Positions 8,935-18,909 of a stretch of 64,000 bases of DNA are shown here, piece by piece (within the stretch, counting starts at the first letter, position 1; every line of letters begins with the position of its first letter). The stretch lies in contig CBDBMH010000002.1 of NCBI GenBank assembly GCA_965207275.1, forward strand, positions 806,001-870,000, read 5' to 3'. The notes under the pieces were generated by a model. It was not told the DNA's origin. It was given only the letters and a program-made list of their open reading frames with translations, and ran no database searches. The stretch is from Bin22 sp965207275 (GTDB lineage Bacteria; Chloroflexota; Dehalococcoidia; Lucifugimonadales; UBA3495). The position numbers were made by a program, and so were the translations under genes.

Positions 8935-9915
8935 CTAGTCGATATAGTTTTCCTGGGGGCCGAGAATCAGGTTTTCGGGGGCAGGCCGGTTAAGCTCCCG
9001 CTCAATTCGAAGCGCCCAGGGTTTCAGGATGCCGTAAAGGGTGTCGTTGATGGGCGTGGGGACGTGGTACTCCCGTCCCATGCGGACGGCGGCGCCGGTC
9101 AGGCCGTCCAGTTCCACCGGCCGGCCCTCCAGGAAGTCCTTGCCCAGGGATGACATACCGGTGGCAGGAAAATTGTCCAGGGAAGTCAGGCACCATTCCA
9201 GGGAGTCTTCCATTATTGGCGCGCCCGAGGCTCGCCCCACCTCCAGAATTTCCTCGATAGCCCCCTGGACAATGGCGCGAGTCTCGGGAATGGTCCGCAT
9301 TTCGCCGAACAAAGTCCGGGTTGCCGCGCCCACAGCCGCAGATCCGGCCAGGTAGGAGAATTTCTTCCAGAGCATTCCCGGCATGTTTTCTTCCAGGTCC
9401 ACCCGCCAGTTGGCCTCCTGGAAAACCGCCAGCAGTTTCCGGCAGCGCTCGGTAATGCCCGGATCCAGTTCCCCGAAGGACGCCCGGCCGGGGCCGCCCT
9501 GGGTTACCACTCCCGGCTCCCTGATCCGCCCTTCCAGGTAGCAGGAGCCGATGAGCACCTGTTCCCGGCCAAAGGCTTCCACCAGCTGCTGCCCATTATC
9601 GATGCCGTTCTGTAGGGTTAGAACCAGGGAATGCGGCCCCAGCATGGGCTTGACCGCCTCGATGGCAGCCGAATTGTGGTACATCTTTACGGTAAAGAGC
9701 ACCAGTTCCTGGGGGCCTGCCTTGGACGTGTCCTCCACCGCGTTGCCGGGGACGGTAAAGTTGCCGTCGTTGGCGCTTTCAACCCGGAGCCCGTTGGCCC
9801 TGATGGCCTCCAGGTGAGGCCCTCGGGCCACGAAGGTAACGTCGTTTCCAGCCCGGGCCAGGAGACCGCCAAAGTAGCCCCCGACGCCGCCGGTTCCCAT
9901 TACTGCGATTTTCAT
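8935..9915 (-). CDS. 2-dehydropantoate 2-reductase family protein (ApbA/PanE-like)
   Basis: A 326-residue NADP-dependent ketopantoate reductase fold: N-terminal dinucleotide motif GTGGVGGYFGG at residues 7-17, then the ApbA C-terminal helical domain with the conserved WKKFSYLAGSAAVGA block near residue 190. GGGGAAG precedes the chosen ATG; the longer frame upstream is not supported. It is the last gene of a minus-strand block with an acyl-CoA ligase and two enoyl-CoA hydratases, so reduction of another 2-keto acid is as likely as pantothenate synthesis. Confidence 0.85.
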   Translation of the reverse strand: MKIAVMGTGGVGGYFGGLLARAGNDVTFVARGPHLEAIRANGLRVESANDGNFTVPGNAVEDTSKAGPQELVLFTVKMYHNSAAIEAVKPMLGPHSLVLTLQNGIDNGQQLVEAFGREQVLIGSCYLEGRIREPGVVTQGGPGRASFGELDPGITERCRKLLAVFQEANWRVDLEENMPGMLWKKFSYLAGSAAVGAATRTLFGEMRTIPETRAIVQGAIEEILEVGRASGAPIMEDSLEWCLTSLDNFPATGMSSLGKDFLEGRPVELDGLTGAAVRMGREYHVPTPINDTLYGILKPWALRIERELNRPAPENLILGPQENYID

Positions 9916-9975
9916 TGGTGTCTTCCCCTTACGAGAGAATCCTTCCGTCAATTGAGAAGGACCCTGCAATTCGTC

Positions 9976-11532
9976 CTATTGTTCGATGGGATAGCCGTAT
10001 TCCTCGCGAAGGTCCCGCTTCATCACCTTGCCCATGACGTTGCGGGGAAGTTGATCGACAAAGACCACGGAACGGGGCCGCTTGAAGCTGGCCAGATGCT
10101 GCGAGCAATGGTCAATAAGGGAGGATTCGCTAACCTCGTCGGTCCGCCGCACCACTAGCGCCCGCACCTCTTCACCCCACTCCAGGTCGGGGACACCGAT
10201 GATAGCAGCTTCGTCCACCTTGGGATGGGACATCAGTACCTGTTCCACTTCCTCGGGCGAAATCATTTCACCGCCCCGCTTTATAAAATCCCTGGCGCGG
10301 CCGGCCAGGTAGATGTAGTCGTCCTCGTCCCGGTAGGCCAGGTCGCCGGTATAGACCCAGCCGTCCTTGATGGTGTCGACGGTGGCGTCCTGTTGCTGCC
10401 AGTAACCCTTCATCATGCGGGCGCCCCGGGCAACGATTTCGCCGACCTCGCCGGCAGAAACGGCCCGGCCATCCTCGTCGACGATCATCACTTCCACGTC
10501 GTCCAGGGGTTTGCCAATGGAGGATAGCCGGCGCAATTTAACCTCTATTTCCTCCGGCGTGCCCTCCAGAACGTGGTCTTCCGGCAGCAGCATGGTGATG
10601 GTGGACGCCGTCTCCGTCTGGCCGAAGGCGTTGATGAAGCGAACGCCGGGAAATTCCTCGATGGCCTGCCGTATAACGGGCACCGGCATGGGCGCGGCGC
10701 CGTAGGTGATGACCCGAAGGGAAGACAGGTCATACTGCCGGAAATCCGGGAAGTCCATCAGCCGCTTCAGCATGGTGGGCACCAGCATGGCTCGGTTGAC
10801 CTGGCATTGCTGGGCCAACGCAAGCCATTCCCCGGGCTCGAACTGGCGCATGATGGCCAGCGTCCGACCGCCGTAGATGGCGGCCAGCGCTCCCTGCAGG
10901 CCGGCTATGTGGTATAGCGGAACGGTGAGCAGATTGGTTTCCTCCACGTCCGGGTCCGCCGGTTCCACTGTGGCCAGGAGATAGGAGGCGAAACTGTCGT
11001 GGGTCAGCTGTACGCCCTTGGGAACGCTGGTAGTCCCGGAGGTGAACATGATAACGGTGGTATCGTCGTCGTCTCCCTCCGGGAAGTGAAGCTCATCGGG
11101 CGGAGCCTGCAACAGCTGTTCGTATGAATGCTGACCGGGACCGGGCGGACAGTCCATGGTTACCACCTGTTCGGGGGGCAGCCAGTCAAGCCCATCAATC
11201 AGGGGCAGGTACCGCTGACCAAGGAACAACATTCGAGGGCCTGCTATCTCCAGCATCTGGGCCAGTTCCTCGGCCTTGGCCCGGAAGTTCAAGGGGACGT
11301 AGATCGCATCCAGCAGGGCGGTGGCGAAGTACAGCTCAATATTCTGATGGGTGTTCACCTGCATGGTGGCAACCCGGTCGCCCGGACCCACGCCCAAGTC
11401 CGCCAGGCCATTGGCCAGACGATGGACTCGTTCCTGCAGCAGGCCGTAGGAATATTCCTGGCCCTCAAACAGCAGCGCCGTGCGGTCTGGCACGATGGCG
11501 CCGGCTATCAGGAGAAACTCCGTAGTATTCAT
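9976..11532 (-). CDS. AMP-forming acyl-CoA ligase (ANL superfamily)
   Basis: A 518-residue adenylate-forming enzyme that activates a carboxylic acid to its CoA thioester. The P-loop-like core FTSGTTSVPKG (near residue 165) and the FGQTETAS motif are present. The C-terminal hinge YTGDLAYRDEDDYIYLAGRARDFIK is followed by the catalytic Lys region NVMGKVMKRDL near the end. It lies 60 bp downstream of an enoyl-CoA hydratase and 60 bp upstream of the ketopantoate-reductase-like gene. Chain length and acid type cannot be read from the sequence. Confidence 0.92.
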   Translation of the reverse strand: MNTTEFLLIAGAIVPDRTALLFEGQEYSYGLLQERVHRLANGLADLGVGPGDRVATMQVNTHQNIELYFATALLDAIYVPLNFRAKAEELAQMLEIAGPRMLFLGQRYLPLIDGLDWLPPEQVVTMDCPPGPGQHSYEQLLQAPPDELHFPEGDDDDTTVIMFTSGTTSVPKGVQLTHDSFASYLLATVEPADPDVEETNLLTVPLYHIAGLQGALAAIYGGRTLAIMRQFEPGEWLALAQQCQVNRAMLVPTMLKRLMDFPDFRQYDLSSLRVITYGAAPMPVPVIRQAIEEFPGVRFINAFGQTETASTITMLLPEDHVLEGTPEEIEVKLRRLSSIGKPLDDVEVMIVDEDGRAVSAGEVGEIVARGARMMKGYWQQQDATVDTIKDGWVYTGDLAYRDEDDYIYLAGRARDFIKRGGEMISPEEVEQVLMSHPKVDEAAIIGVPDLEWGEEVRALVVRRTDEVSESSLIDHCSQHLASFKRPRSVVFVDQLPRNVMGKVMKRDLREEYGYPIEQ

Positions 11533-11592
11533 CCAGTCACCAAGTAAGGTCTATCCTCGCAGCTACACCGGGACTCGGTCGCCGAACCGTCA

Positions 11593-12309
11593 CTATTGGC
11601 AGGCAATCCGGGCCAACTGCCATTCCAGTTGCAGGCCATCTTCCAGGCTCAAGTCCAGCCCCTCGCGGATGGCTCGTTTCGCATTCCTGACGGCCGAAGA
11701 CGGGCGTTCGGCCAACTCGACGGCCAATTCCCCTGCTGCACGCTGTACCGCGTCGTTCGGTACGATGCGGGTAATCAGGCCCATTTCCAGGGCTTCCGCC
11801 GCTCCGATTTTCCTACCCGTCAATAACATGTCCAAGGCTCTTGACGCGCCGCTGCTTCGCGGCAGGGTCTGGCTTCCACCGGCGGCCGGTACCATGCCCA
11901 GGTGGGCCTCCGGCATGGCGAAGACCGTGTCTTCTGCGGCTATTCGGATGTCGCACAGCAACATTATCTCCACGCCGGAACCGATGCAGTAGCCGTGGAC
12001 CGCCGCTATGGTGGGAACCGTCAGCCGGTCCAACTGTCCCCACACGTCCCGTTGCCATCGCACCCGGCGGGCCGACGCCTGGGACGGCGCGGTGCCAAAC
12101 TCCGTCAGGTCCGCCCCGGCGCAGAAGGCCCGCCCCTGGCCCGATATTATAAGGGCTTTGACTTCGTCGTCGCACTGGACTGCCGTCAAGGCCTCGGAGA
12201 AATCGTCCCGCATTCGGATGTTGTAGGCGTTCAGAAAGTCCGGCCGGTTCAGTGAAACGTGGGCAACGGAGCCCCGTTTCTCAAAGATGATGGCCCGGTG
12301 GGGAGCCAT
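11593..12309 (-). CDS. Enoyl-CoA hydratase/isomerase (crotonase) 1
   Basis: About 238 residues of the crotonase fold. The oxyanion-hole segments are visible as GRAFCAGADLTEF and YCIGSGVEIMLLCDIRIA, and a Glu (PEAHLGMVPAAGG) sits at a catalytic position. An AGAGGG precedes this ATG. A GTG at 12330, directly abutting the stop of the PHP gene, would add seven residues. With the second crotonase 600 bp upstream it implies beta-oxidation-like chemistry on the product of the adjacent acyl-CoA ligase. Confidence 0.9.
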   Translation of the reverse strand: MAPHRAIIFEKRGSVAHVSLNRPDFLNAYNIRMRDDFSEALTAVQCDDEVKALIISGQGRAFCAGADLTEFGTAPSQASARRVRWQRDVWGQLDRLTVPTIAAVHGYCIGSGVEIMLLCDIRIAAEDTVFAMPEAHLGMVPAAGGSQTLPRSSGASRALDMLLTGRKIGAAEALEMGLITRIVPNDAVQRAAGELAVELAERPSSAVRNAKRAIREGLDLSLEDGLQLEWQLARIACQ

Positions 12310-12330
12310 AGCCTCTATCCCTCTTGCCAC

Positions 12331-12885
12331 TTATCCCTGCCATTTTTCGCGGGGCATGGCGAGCCGGTAAAGGTCGTCCAACTCTACCTCAGTGTAGCGG
12401 ATGCCCACGTTTTCCAGTACGTGGGCGTCGCTGACCGCCACGGTCATCAGGGAATTAGCATCCGCCACCTCTTGAACGTATGGCTTCCTGATGTGCCAAT
12501 TGTGAAGGTGGTTGTCGATCTCAATGGCGTGGACGTCTTCCTCGACAATTACCCGGGGAGAGTAATATCCCGGGTGGCAGTAGATGCGGAAAACGCCGCC
12601 CTCGGGCAGCAACAGTTCCGCCACCTGGTACTCATCAAAAGGATTCTGCGGTGGGCGGACTTCAATCTCCCAGCCGGGAATGATAATCACCTCGCCCGGG
12701 AAGCGCTCTTCCACCAGTTCCCGCAGCTCGGCTCCCCACCGCCAGTTGTGGTGGTCGGTTATGGCGATGCCGTCAATGCCCCGTTCCTTGATCTGGGCGA
12801 TGAGCTTTTCGGCAATCGAAAGCGACGGAGGCTGGAAATTAAAGGCTTCCCAGATGTGGGTGTGCATATCCAGTTTGACTTTCAA
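12331..12885 (-). CDS. PHP-domain metal-dependent phosphoesterase-like protein
   Basis: 184 residues. Metal-binding motifs are visible: DMHTHIW near residue 7, ITDHHNW near 43, a Glu in GWEIE near 70, a CHPG motif near 100 and SDAH near 158. This is the compact PHP fold found in phosphoesterases and histidinol phosphatases. It has a TTG start with GGGAGC upstream. Its stop abuts or nearly abuts the next crotonase gene, so the two are translationally coupled. Its role inside an acyl-CoA operon is unclear. Confidence 0.85.
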   Translation of the reverse strand: MKVKLDMHTHIWEAFNFQPPSLSIAEKLIAQIKERGIDGIAITDHHNWRWGAELRELVEERFPGEVIIIPGWEIEVRPPQNPFDEYQVAELLLPEGGVFRIYCHPGYYSPRVIVEEDVHAIEIDNHLHNWHIRKPYVQEVADANSLMTVAVSDAHVLENVGIRYTEVELDDLYRLAMPREKWQG

Positions 12886-12908
12886 GAGTAGCTCCCTTTT
12901 CTTGTAGC

Positions 12909-13703
12909 TTACTTGCCGGTGAATCGGGGCTGGCGCCGTTCCTTGAAGGAGGCTATCCCCTCGGCCCGGTCGGCGGTGCTGTGCAGAATAACGCTGAGAT
13001 CGGCCTCCAGCCGCAGCCCCTGCTCCAGGGTCAGGTCCATGCCCTTTCCCACCGCTTCCTTAACGTAACGCGCCGCTATTGGTGCGGCGGCCAGCGCCTG
13101 TCCCGCCAATTCCGTGGCGGCATCATCCAATCCAGCCGCCGGCGCCATCCGGTTCACCAGGCCGATGTTCAGGGCATTGGCAGCGGTCAGTCTGCGCCCG
13201 GTCAGGGCCATATCCAGCGCCCATGCCGGCCCCACCAACCTGGGCAGCCGCTGGGTTCCGCCGTCCCACAAGACGGCGGACTGATCTGGCTCCCAGAGGG
13301 CAAAATGAGCGTCGTCAGAGCAGATCCGCAAGTCACCGGCCAGGGCGAGTTCCAGGCCGTGTCCCGTTGCGTCGCCATTCAGCACAACCAATACCGGTAC
13401 CGAAAGGGCTGCCAGCGCATCCGCGACCTTAAGCCGGCTGATACTCTCGGCCGGATCTCCGTCGAGGCTGTCCACGGCCGTTCGGCCGGCGGAAAAATAG
13501 CCTCCAGAGCCTGTAACCGTTACCAGCCGGCACTCGTCGTCTTCTTCGCAGGTACGGCAGGCGTCCCGAATCTCCTCGGCCATGACCTCATCAATGCAGT
13601 TCCTGGTGTCGGGCCTGGCCAGGCGGATTTTTGCCGTCGTCCAGGTCCCGATGGTCTGATACTGCAAAGAAATGTGCCGGTAGGGAGTTGCGGATTCCTT
13701 CAT
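12909..13703 (-). CDS. Enoyl-CoA hydratase/isomerase (crotonase) 2
   Basis: About 264 residues. The crotonase fold shows an oxyanion-hole segment SGGYFSAGRTAVDS and the GHGLELALAGDLRICSDDA block. An ATG at 13703 is chosen; an in-frame TTG at 13715 is possible and neither has a clear Shine-Dalgarno. It shares the architecture but not close identity with the other crotonase of the block. It is the first gene of the minus-strand unit crotonase-PHP-crotonase-ligase-reductase and diverges from groES. Confidence 0.88.
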   Translation of the reverse strand: MKESATPYRHISLQYQTIGTWTTAKIRLARPDTRNCIDEVMAEEIRDACRTCEEDDECRLVTVTGSGGYFSAGRTAVDSLDGDPAESISRLKVADALAALSVPVLVVLNGDATGHGLELALAGDLRICSDDAHFALWEPDQSAVLWDGGTQRLPRLVGPAWALDMALTGRRLTAANALNIGLVNRMAPAAGLDDAATELAGQALAAAPIAARYVKEAVGKGMDLTLEQGLRLEADLSVILHSTADRAEGIASFKERRQPRFTGK

Positions 13704-13750
13704 GACATTGCCCAAAAGGAGTGGCTAAATACTAAGTGGCAGACAATATC

Positions 13751-13779
13751 TTGACAAGTGCTTATGCCCCTATTAGGAT
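13751..13779 (+). promoter_or_regulatory. Sigma70 promoter of groESL
   Basis: A perfect -35 TTGACA (13751-13756), a 17-bp spacer and -10 TAGGAT (13774-13779) lie about 80 bp upstream of groES. The HrcA-type operator begins four bases after the -10, so bound repressor would cover the transcription start. Confidence 0.8.
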
Positions 13780-13782
13780 AAT

Positions 13783-13809
13783 TTGGCAGTCTCAAGGCGA
13801 GACTGCTAA
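13783..13809 (+). promoter_or_regulatory. CIRCE-type inverted repeat (HrcA operator, variant)
   Basis: Arms TTGGCAGTC (13783-13791) and GACTGCTAA (13801-13809) flank exactly nine bases. This is the 9-9-9 geometry of CIRCE (TTAGCACTC-N9-GAGTGCTAA), with C/G swapped at one position in both arms and a G at position 3. The compensating change keeps the palindrome. The position over the transcription start of groESL strongly supports heat-shock control by an HrcA-like repressor, which is not encoded in the window. Confidence 0.85.
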
Positions 13810-13858
13810 ACGAGCGTAAACGCAAAGTTAAAATGGAAAGGAGGACAGAGAACGCACC

Positions 13859-14149
13859 ATGGCTAATTTTGCTCCACTAGGGGAGCGGATAATAATCAAG
13901 CCCATCGAGCAGGAACAGACCACCCGAGGCGGGATTTTCCTGCCGGATACCGCCAAGGAAAAGCCCCAGGAAGGTGAAGTCATAGCCGTGGGCCCGGGCC
14001 GGGCCACCGACGAAGGCAGCCGGATTCCCATGGAACTGAGCGTGGGCGACCGCGTGATTTACTCCAAGTTTGCCGGTACCGAGTACAAGGATGGCGATGA
14101 CGAATACCTGATTATGCGCGAAAGCGACGTTCTCGCCAAGGTTTCCTAG
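13859..14149 (+). CDS. groES: Co-chaperonin GroES
   Basis: A 96-residue lid of the GroEL folding chamber, full length. The mobile-loop region EQEQTTRGGIFLPDTA (about 18-33) and the core GEVIAVGPG are clear. AGGAGG lies upstream of the ATG. It is the first gene of a two-gene operon behind a strong promoter and CIRCE-like operator. The 132-bp spacer to groEL is unusually long and can form two hairpins. Confidence 0.97.
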   Translation: MANFAPLGERIIIKPIEQEQTTRGGIFLPDTAKEKPQEGEVIAVGPGRATDEGSRIPMELSVGDRVIYSKFAGTEYKDGDDEYLIMRESDVLAKVS

Positions 14150-14166
14150 GTAACCAACCAACAGGT

Positions 14167-14232
14167 CCCTTCCGCCCGGATTGGGGAAGGGCAGGATGGG
14201 GGTGATTCTCTACCCAGGGAGGTGGAATCACC
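14167..14232 (+). other. Two potential hairpins in the groES-groEL spacer
   Basis: CCCTTCC (14167-14173) pairs with GGAAGGG (14185-14191), and GGTGATTC (14201-14208) pairs with GAATCACC (14225-14232). Neither is followed by a U-run, so termination is unlikely. They could be processing or stability elements that set the GroES:GroEL ratio. Confidence 0.5.
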
Positions 14233-14281
14233 GCCGGTATGTTAAGGAAAACGAGCTAGATTCAACGCAGGAGGATAAAGA

Positions 14282-15901
<1,620 letters not shown>

Positions 15902-15940
15902 CCAGTCGGTACGGCATTCGGGTAACCCAGACGAGAGTTC

Positions 15941-15976
15941 GACCGCCTCGGGCAACCGGGGCGGTCAATTGTTTCT
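15941..15976 (+). terminator. Terminator after groEL
   Basis: An 11-bp stem (15941-15951 with 15956-15966, one G:U pair) is capped by a GCAA tetraloop. It is followed by a T-rich stretch AATTGTTTCTT. It lies 40 bp after the groEL stop. Confidence 0.75.
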
Positions 15977-16040
15977 TGGCAGAGACTTTCACGCCCCATT
16001 GGAATGCTGGTAAAATTGGCCCAAAATTGGGAGGACACCA

Positions 16041-16727
16041 TTGGCCCAGGGAAAGGTATACAGGTCCCCGCAGGCAGCGCTGTCGGATGTCGAGGATGGT
16101 TCGACCATATTGGTGGCGGGCTTTGCCGGCTACGGAGTCCCTGAAGGGTTATTGGCCGTACTGCTGGAGGGCGGCAAGAGGGACTTGACGCTGATTTACC
16201 GGGGCGGGCCTCGCACGAATGGAGGGACCGAAGGAGCCTCTGCCATAGACCGGCTCGTGTCCATGGGGCGGGTGAGCAGAATCGTTTCGCCATTGCCGTT
16301 TTTCCCGGGCAACGGAGGCGCCATTGAAGAGCGCTGGCAGGCAGGACAGCTGGATATAGAAGTGGTCCCCCAGGGCATACTGGCGGAGCGTCTGCGGGCT
16401 GGCGGCGCCGGGATTGGGGGTGTTTTCCTGCCTACCGCCGTGGGCACCAGGTTTGAGGCTGGCAAGGAGAAACGTGCCTTTGCTCAAGGCGAGGCCGTCC
16501 TGGAACTGCCCCTGAAAGCCGACTACGCGTTTATTCGGGTGGCGGTGGCCGATACCCTGGGCAATGCCATCTACGAGGGTTCGGCGCGTAACTGGGCTCC
16601 CATAATGGCCATGGCAGCCAGAATTACTGTTGCCGACGCTGGTGGCATAGTTGAGCCCGGTGACCTGGACCCGGAGGCGATAATCTCTCCGGGTATTTTC
16701 GTGAACCGGATCGTTGCGGCCGGGTAA
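16041..16727 (+). CDS. CoA-transferase family I, alpha (A) subunit
   Basis: 228 residues of the acetoacetate/3-oxoacid CoA-transferase A fold. The N-terminal glycine loop reads DGSTILVAGFAGYGVP (consensus has GGF where this has AGF). The VPQGILAERLRAGGAG and PIMAMAARITVADAGGIVEPGDLDPE blocks are typical. The start is a TTG with a good GGGAGG. It is the first of three CoA-transferase genes read in one direction, and its beta partner should be the N-terminal half of the next gene, 29 bp downstream. Confidence 0.9.
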   Translation: MAQGKVYRSPQAALSDVEDGSTILVAGFAGYGVPEGLLAVLLEGGKRDLTLIYRGGPRTNGGTEGASAIDRLVSMGRVSRIVSPLPFFPGNGGAIEERWQAGQLDIEVVPQGILAERLRAGGAGIGGVFLPTAVGTRFEAGKEKRAFAQGEAVLELPLKADYAFIRVAVADTLGNAIYEGSARNWAPIMAMAARITVADAGGIVEPGDLDPEAIISPGIFVNRIVAAG

Positions 16728-16756
16728 CCGGCCAGCTTTCGGCCAAAAGGACTCAC

Positions 16757-18178
16757 ATGCCCCCAAAGCTGGATGAACTGACTATGGCCCGCCGGGCGGC
16801 CTCCGAACTTGAACCGGGCCAGGTGGCTGCCCTGGGGTCGGGGTTGCCGTGCCTGTTGGCGGAGGTCCTGCCGCCGAATGCGCCGGTGCAGTTTTTGTCC
16901 GACTCAGGCGCGCTGGGTTTCGTCGCCTTTGCCGGTGAAGGCGCCGGCGGCGGTTCCAGCCTGACCGGTCCGGACGGGGACGCCGTGTCCCTGGAAAGGG
17001 GCAGCTCGGTTATGGGCATGGTCGATTGGGCTGCCATGCTCCGGGGTGGACACGTGGCTGTATCCGTAGTCCAGCCAGCCAGGGTAACTGCCCAGGGGGA
17101 CATCATAGGGTGGACGACCGCGGCAACCCCGGGCCTGTTCGCTCCCGGCAGGACGGTGGACCTGGCCGCCGGCGGCGGCAGAGTTATTGCCCTGCTTCCT
17201 CATACCGGCAGCGATGGCAGCCCCAACATAATAGCGGAATCCAGCCCCTTAGCAGATGGGCGTGGCTGCGTTGACATAATCATCACCGACGTGGCCGTTA
17301 TTCGGATTGGGGAAGACGGCCTGACGCTGTCGGAGGTTGCCCCCGGCTGGACTTACAACGACGTGGCGGCCATCACTGGCGCGACCTTATCCTGCGCCGA
17401 TGATCTTAGGGAGGTTTCGCCGGTCCTGGACTCGCTGAAGGGGGAGCGCCCCGGCAAGGTCTATCCCGACGGCCCCTCGGCCATCGCAGATCTGAATGAT
17501 GGGGCAACAGTGATGATTGACGGCTTTGGCGGACCCGGCGGCATGGCCCATCACCTTCTGGTTTCCCTCAGGGACAGGGGTACCAAGGGCCTCACCATCA
17601 TCAGCAACACCATCGGAATAGCCCGCATCGTCAACTTTGGAACCCCCGCCGGCAAGCTGGCCATAGACCATTCCATCCTGGTGGAAAACGGGCAGGTGGC
17701 CAAGGCCATCGCCACATACCCGGTTTCCCCTTCGGCTTCCCGTCCCAGCACCTTTGAGCTGGCCTACCGCCGCGGCGACGTGGAGTTGGAACTGGTACCC
17801 CAGGGCACCCTGGCCGAACGGCTGCGCGCCGGCGCCGCCGGCATTCATGCCTTCTATACTCCCACCGGCGCCGGCACCCTGATTGCGGAAGGCAAGGAGT
17901 CTCGTGTTATAGACGGCAAGGAATACATCCTGGAACAGGCGCTGACGGCGGACTTCTGCCTCATTCGCGGGCACAAGGCGGATACCCTGGGCAACGTGGT
18001 GTACAAGGGTACTTCACGGAACTTCAATGCGGTAATGGCTCCTTCCGCCCGCACAACCATCGTTGAAGTGGACGAGGTGGTGGAAGCCGGGGAGCTTGAC
18101 CCGGAACTGGTCGTAACTCCGGGCATCTATGTGGACCGGATCGTAATTCGGCCCGAAGGATTTTCTCCCTACGAATAG
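16757..18178 (+). CDS. CoA-transferase beta-alpha fusion protein
   Basis: 473 residues: an N-terminal B-type domain (about 1-225) joined to a C-terminal A-type domain (about 235-473). This order is inverted relative to the usual alpha-beta fusion of mammalian SCOT or bacterial PcaIJ fusions. In the B domain, the segment that normally reads SENG, with the glutamate forming the CoA thioester, reads FLSDSGALG, so Asp49 sits at the catalytic position. The A domain has the glycine loop (DGFGGPGG) and the RGHKADTLGNVVYKGTSRNF block. It sits between a separate A gene and a separate B gene; see findings. Confidence 0.88.
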   Translation: MPPKLDELTMARRAASELEPGQVAALGSGLPCLLAEVLPPNAPVQFLSDSGALGFVAFAGEGAGGGSSLTGPDGDAVSLERGSSVMGMVDWAAMLRGGHVAVSVVQPARVTAQGDIIGWTTAATPGLFAPGRTVDLAAGGGRVIALLPHTGSDGSPNIIAESSPLADGRGCVDIIITDVAVIRIGEDGLTLSEVAPGWTYNDVAAITGATLSCADDLREVSPVLDSLKGERPGKVYPDGPSAIADLNDGATVMIDGFGGPGGMAHHLLVSLRDRGTKGLTIISNTIGIARIVNFGTPAGKLAIDHSILVENGQVAKAIATYPVSPSASRPSTFELAYRRGDVELELVPQGTLAERLRAGAAGIHAFYTPTGAGTLIAEGKESRVIDGKEYILEQALTADFCLIRGHKADTLGNVVYKGTSRNFNAVMAPSARTTIVEVDEVVEAGELDPELVVTPGIYVDRIVIRPEGFSPYE

Positions 18179-18212
18179 CGGTTACTTCGGCCAAATCTGG
18201 CGAGGCAATGCA

Positions 18213-18884
18213 ATGGTAGAAGAAAAGGAACGGCTGCCCCGGGAAGTGGTGGCCATGCGGGTGGCCAAGGAGTTGCCCGACGGCGGGTTCGTCAACCTGG
18301 GTATCGGCATCCCAACCCTGGTTTCCAACTTCATTCCCGACGGCAGCGTGGTCTTCTACCACAGCGAGAGCGGCGTTCTTAACTGCGGCCCCCTGGCCGA
18401 GGAGGACGAGCAGGACATTGATCTCATCAACGCCGGGGGCCAGTTCCTGCAGATGGTGCCGGGAATGGCCTTCTTCAGTACAGTGGACGGATTCGCCATG
18501 ATCCGGGGCGGCCACGTGGACGTTACCGTCCTGGGCGCCCACCAGGTTTCCGCCACGGGGGACCTGGCCAACTGGATGCTGCCCGAGCGGGGCGTGGGCA
18601 ACATCGGCGGCGCCATGGACCTGGCCGCCGGCGCCAGGCAGGTCATAGTTGCCATGGAACACACCGACCGCGCCAACGGACCCAAGGTGGTCCAGGAATG
18701 CACCTACCCAATTACCGGCAAGGGCTGTGTGTCCCTGATCGTTACCGACCTGGCGGTGATGCGGCCAACCCCCCAGGGCCTGGTCCTGATTGAAGTTGCC
18801 CCGGGTTGGACGGTGGAAGAGGTGCAGGAACTGACCGGGGCGGAGTTGCTGGTATCAGCGGATGTTAAGGAGTACGAGCTTTAG
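18213..18884 (+). CDS. CoA-transferase family I, beta (B) subunit
   Basis: 223 residues of the B subunit. PDGGFVNLGIGIPTLVSNF near residues 22-40 is the classic opening. The catalytic glutamate is retained: HSESGVLNCGP places Glu52 where SENG has its Glu, although the Asn of the motif is Ser. The start ATG follows GCGAGGC. It is the last gene of the alpha / beta-alpha / beta series, 34 bp after the fusion gene, and should pair with the alpha half of the fusion. Confidence 0.92.
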   Translation: MVEEKERLPREVVAMRVAKELPDGGFVNLGIGIPTLVSNFIPDGSVVFYHSESGVLNCGPLAEEDEQDIDLINAGGQFLQMVPGMAFFSTVDGFAMIRGGHVDVTVLGAHQVSATGDLANWMLPERGVGNIGGAMDLAAGARQVIVAMEHTDRANGPKVVQECTYPITGKGCVSLIVTDLAVMRPTPQGLVLIEVAPGWTVEEVQELTGAELLVSADVKEYEL

Positions 18885-18909
18885 GGTCGGCTTCTGACCT
18901 GCTTGCAGA

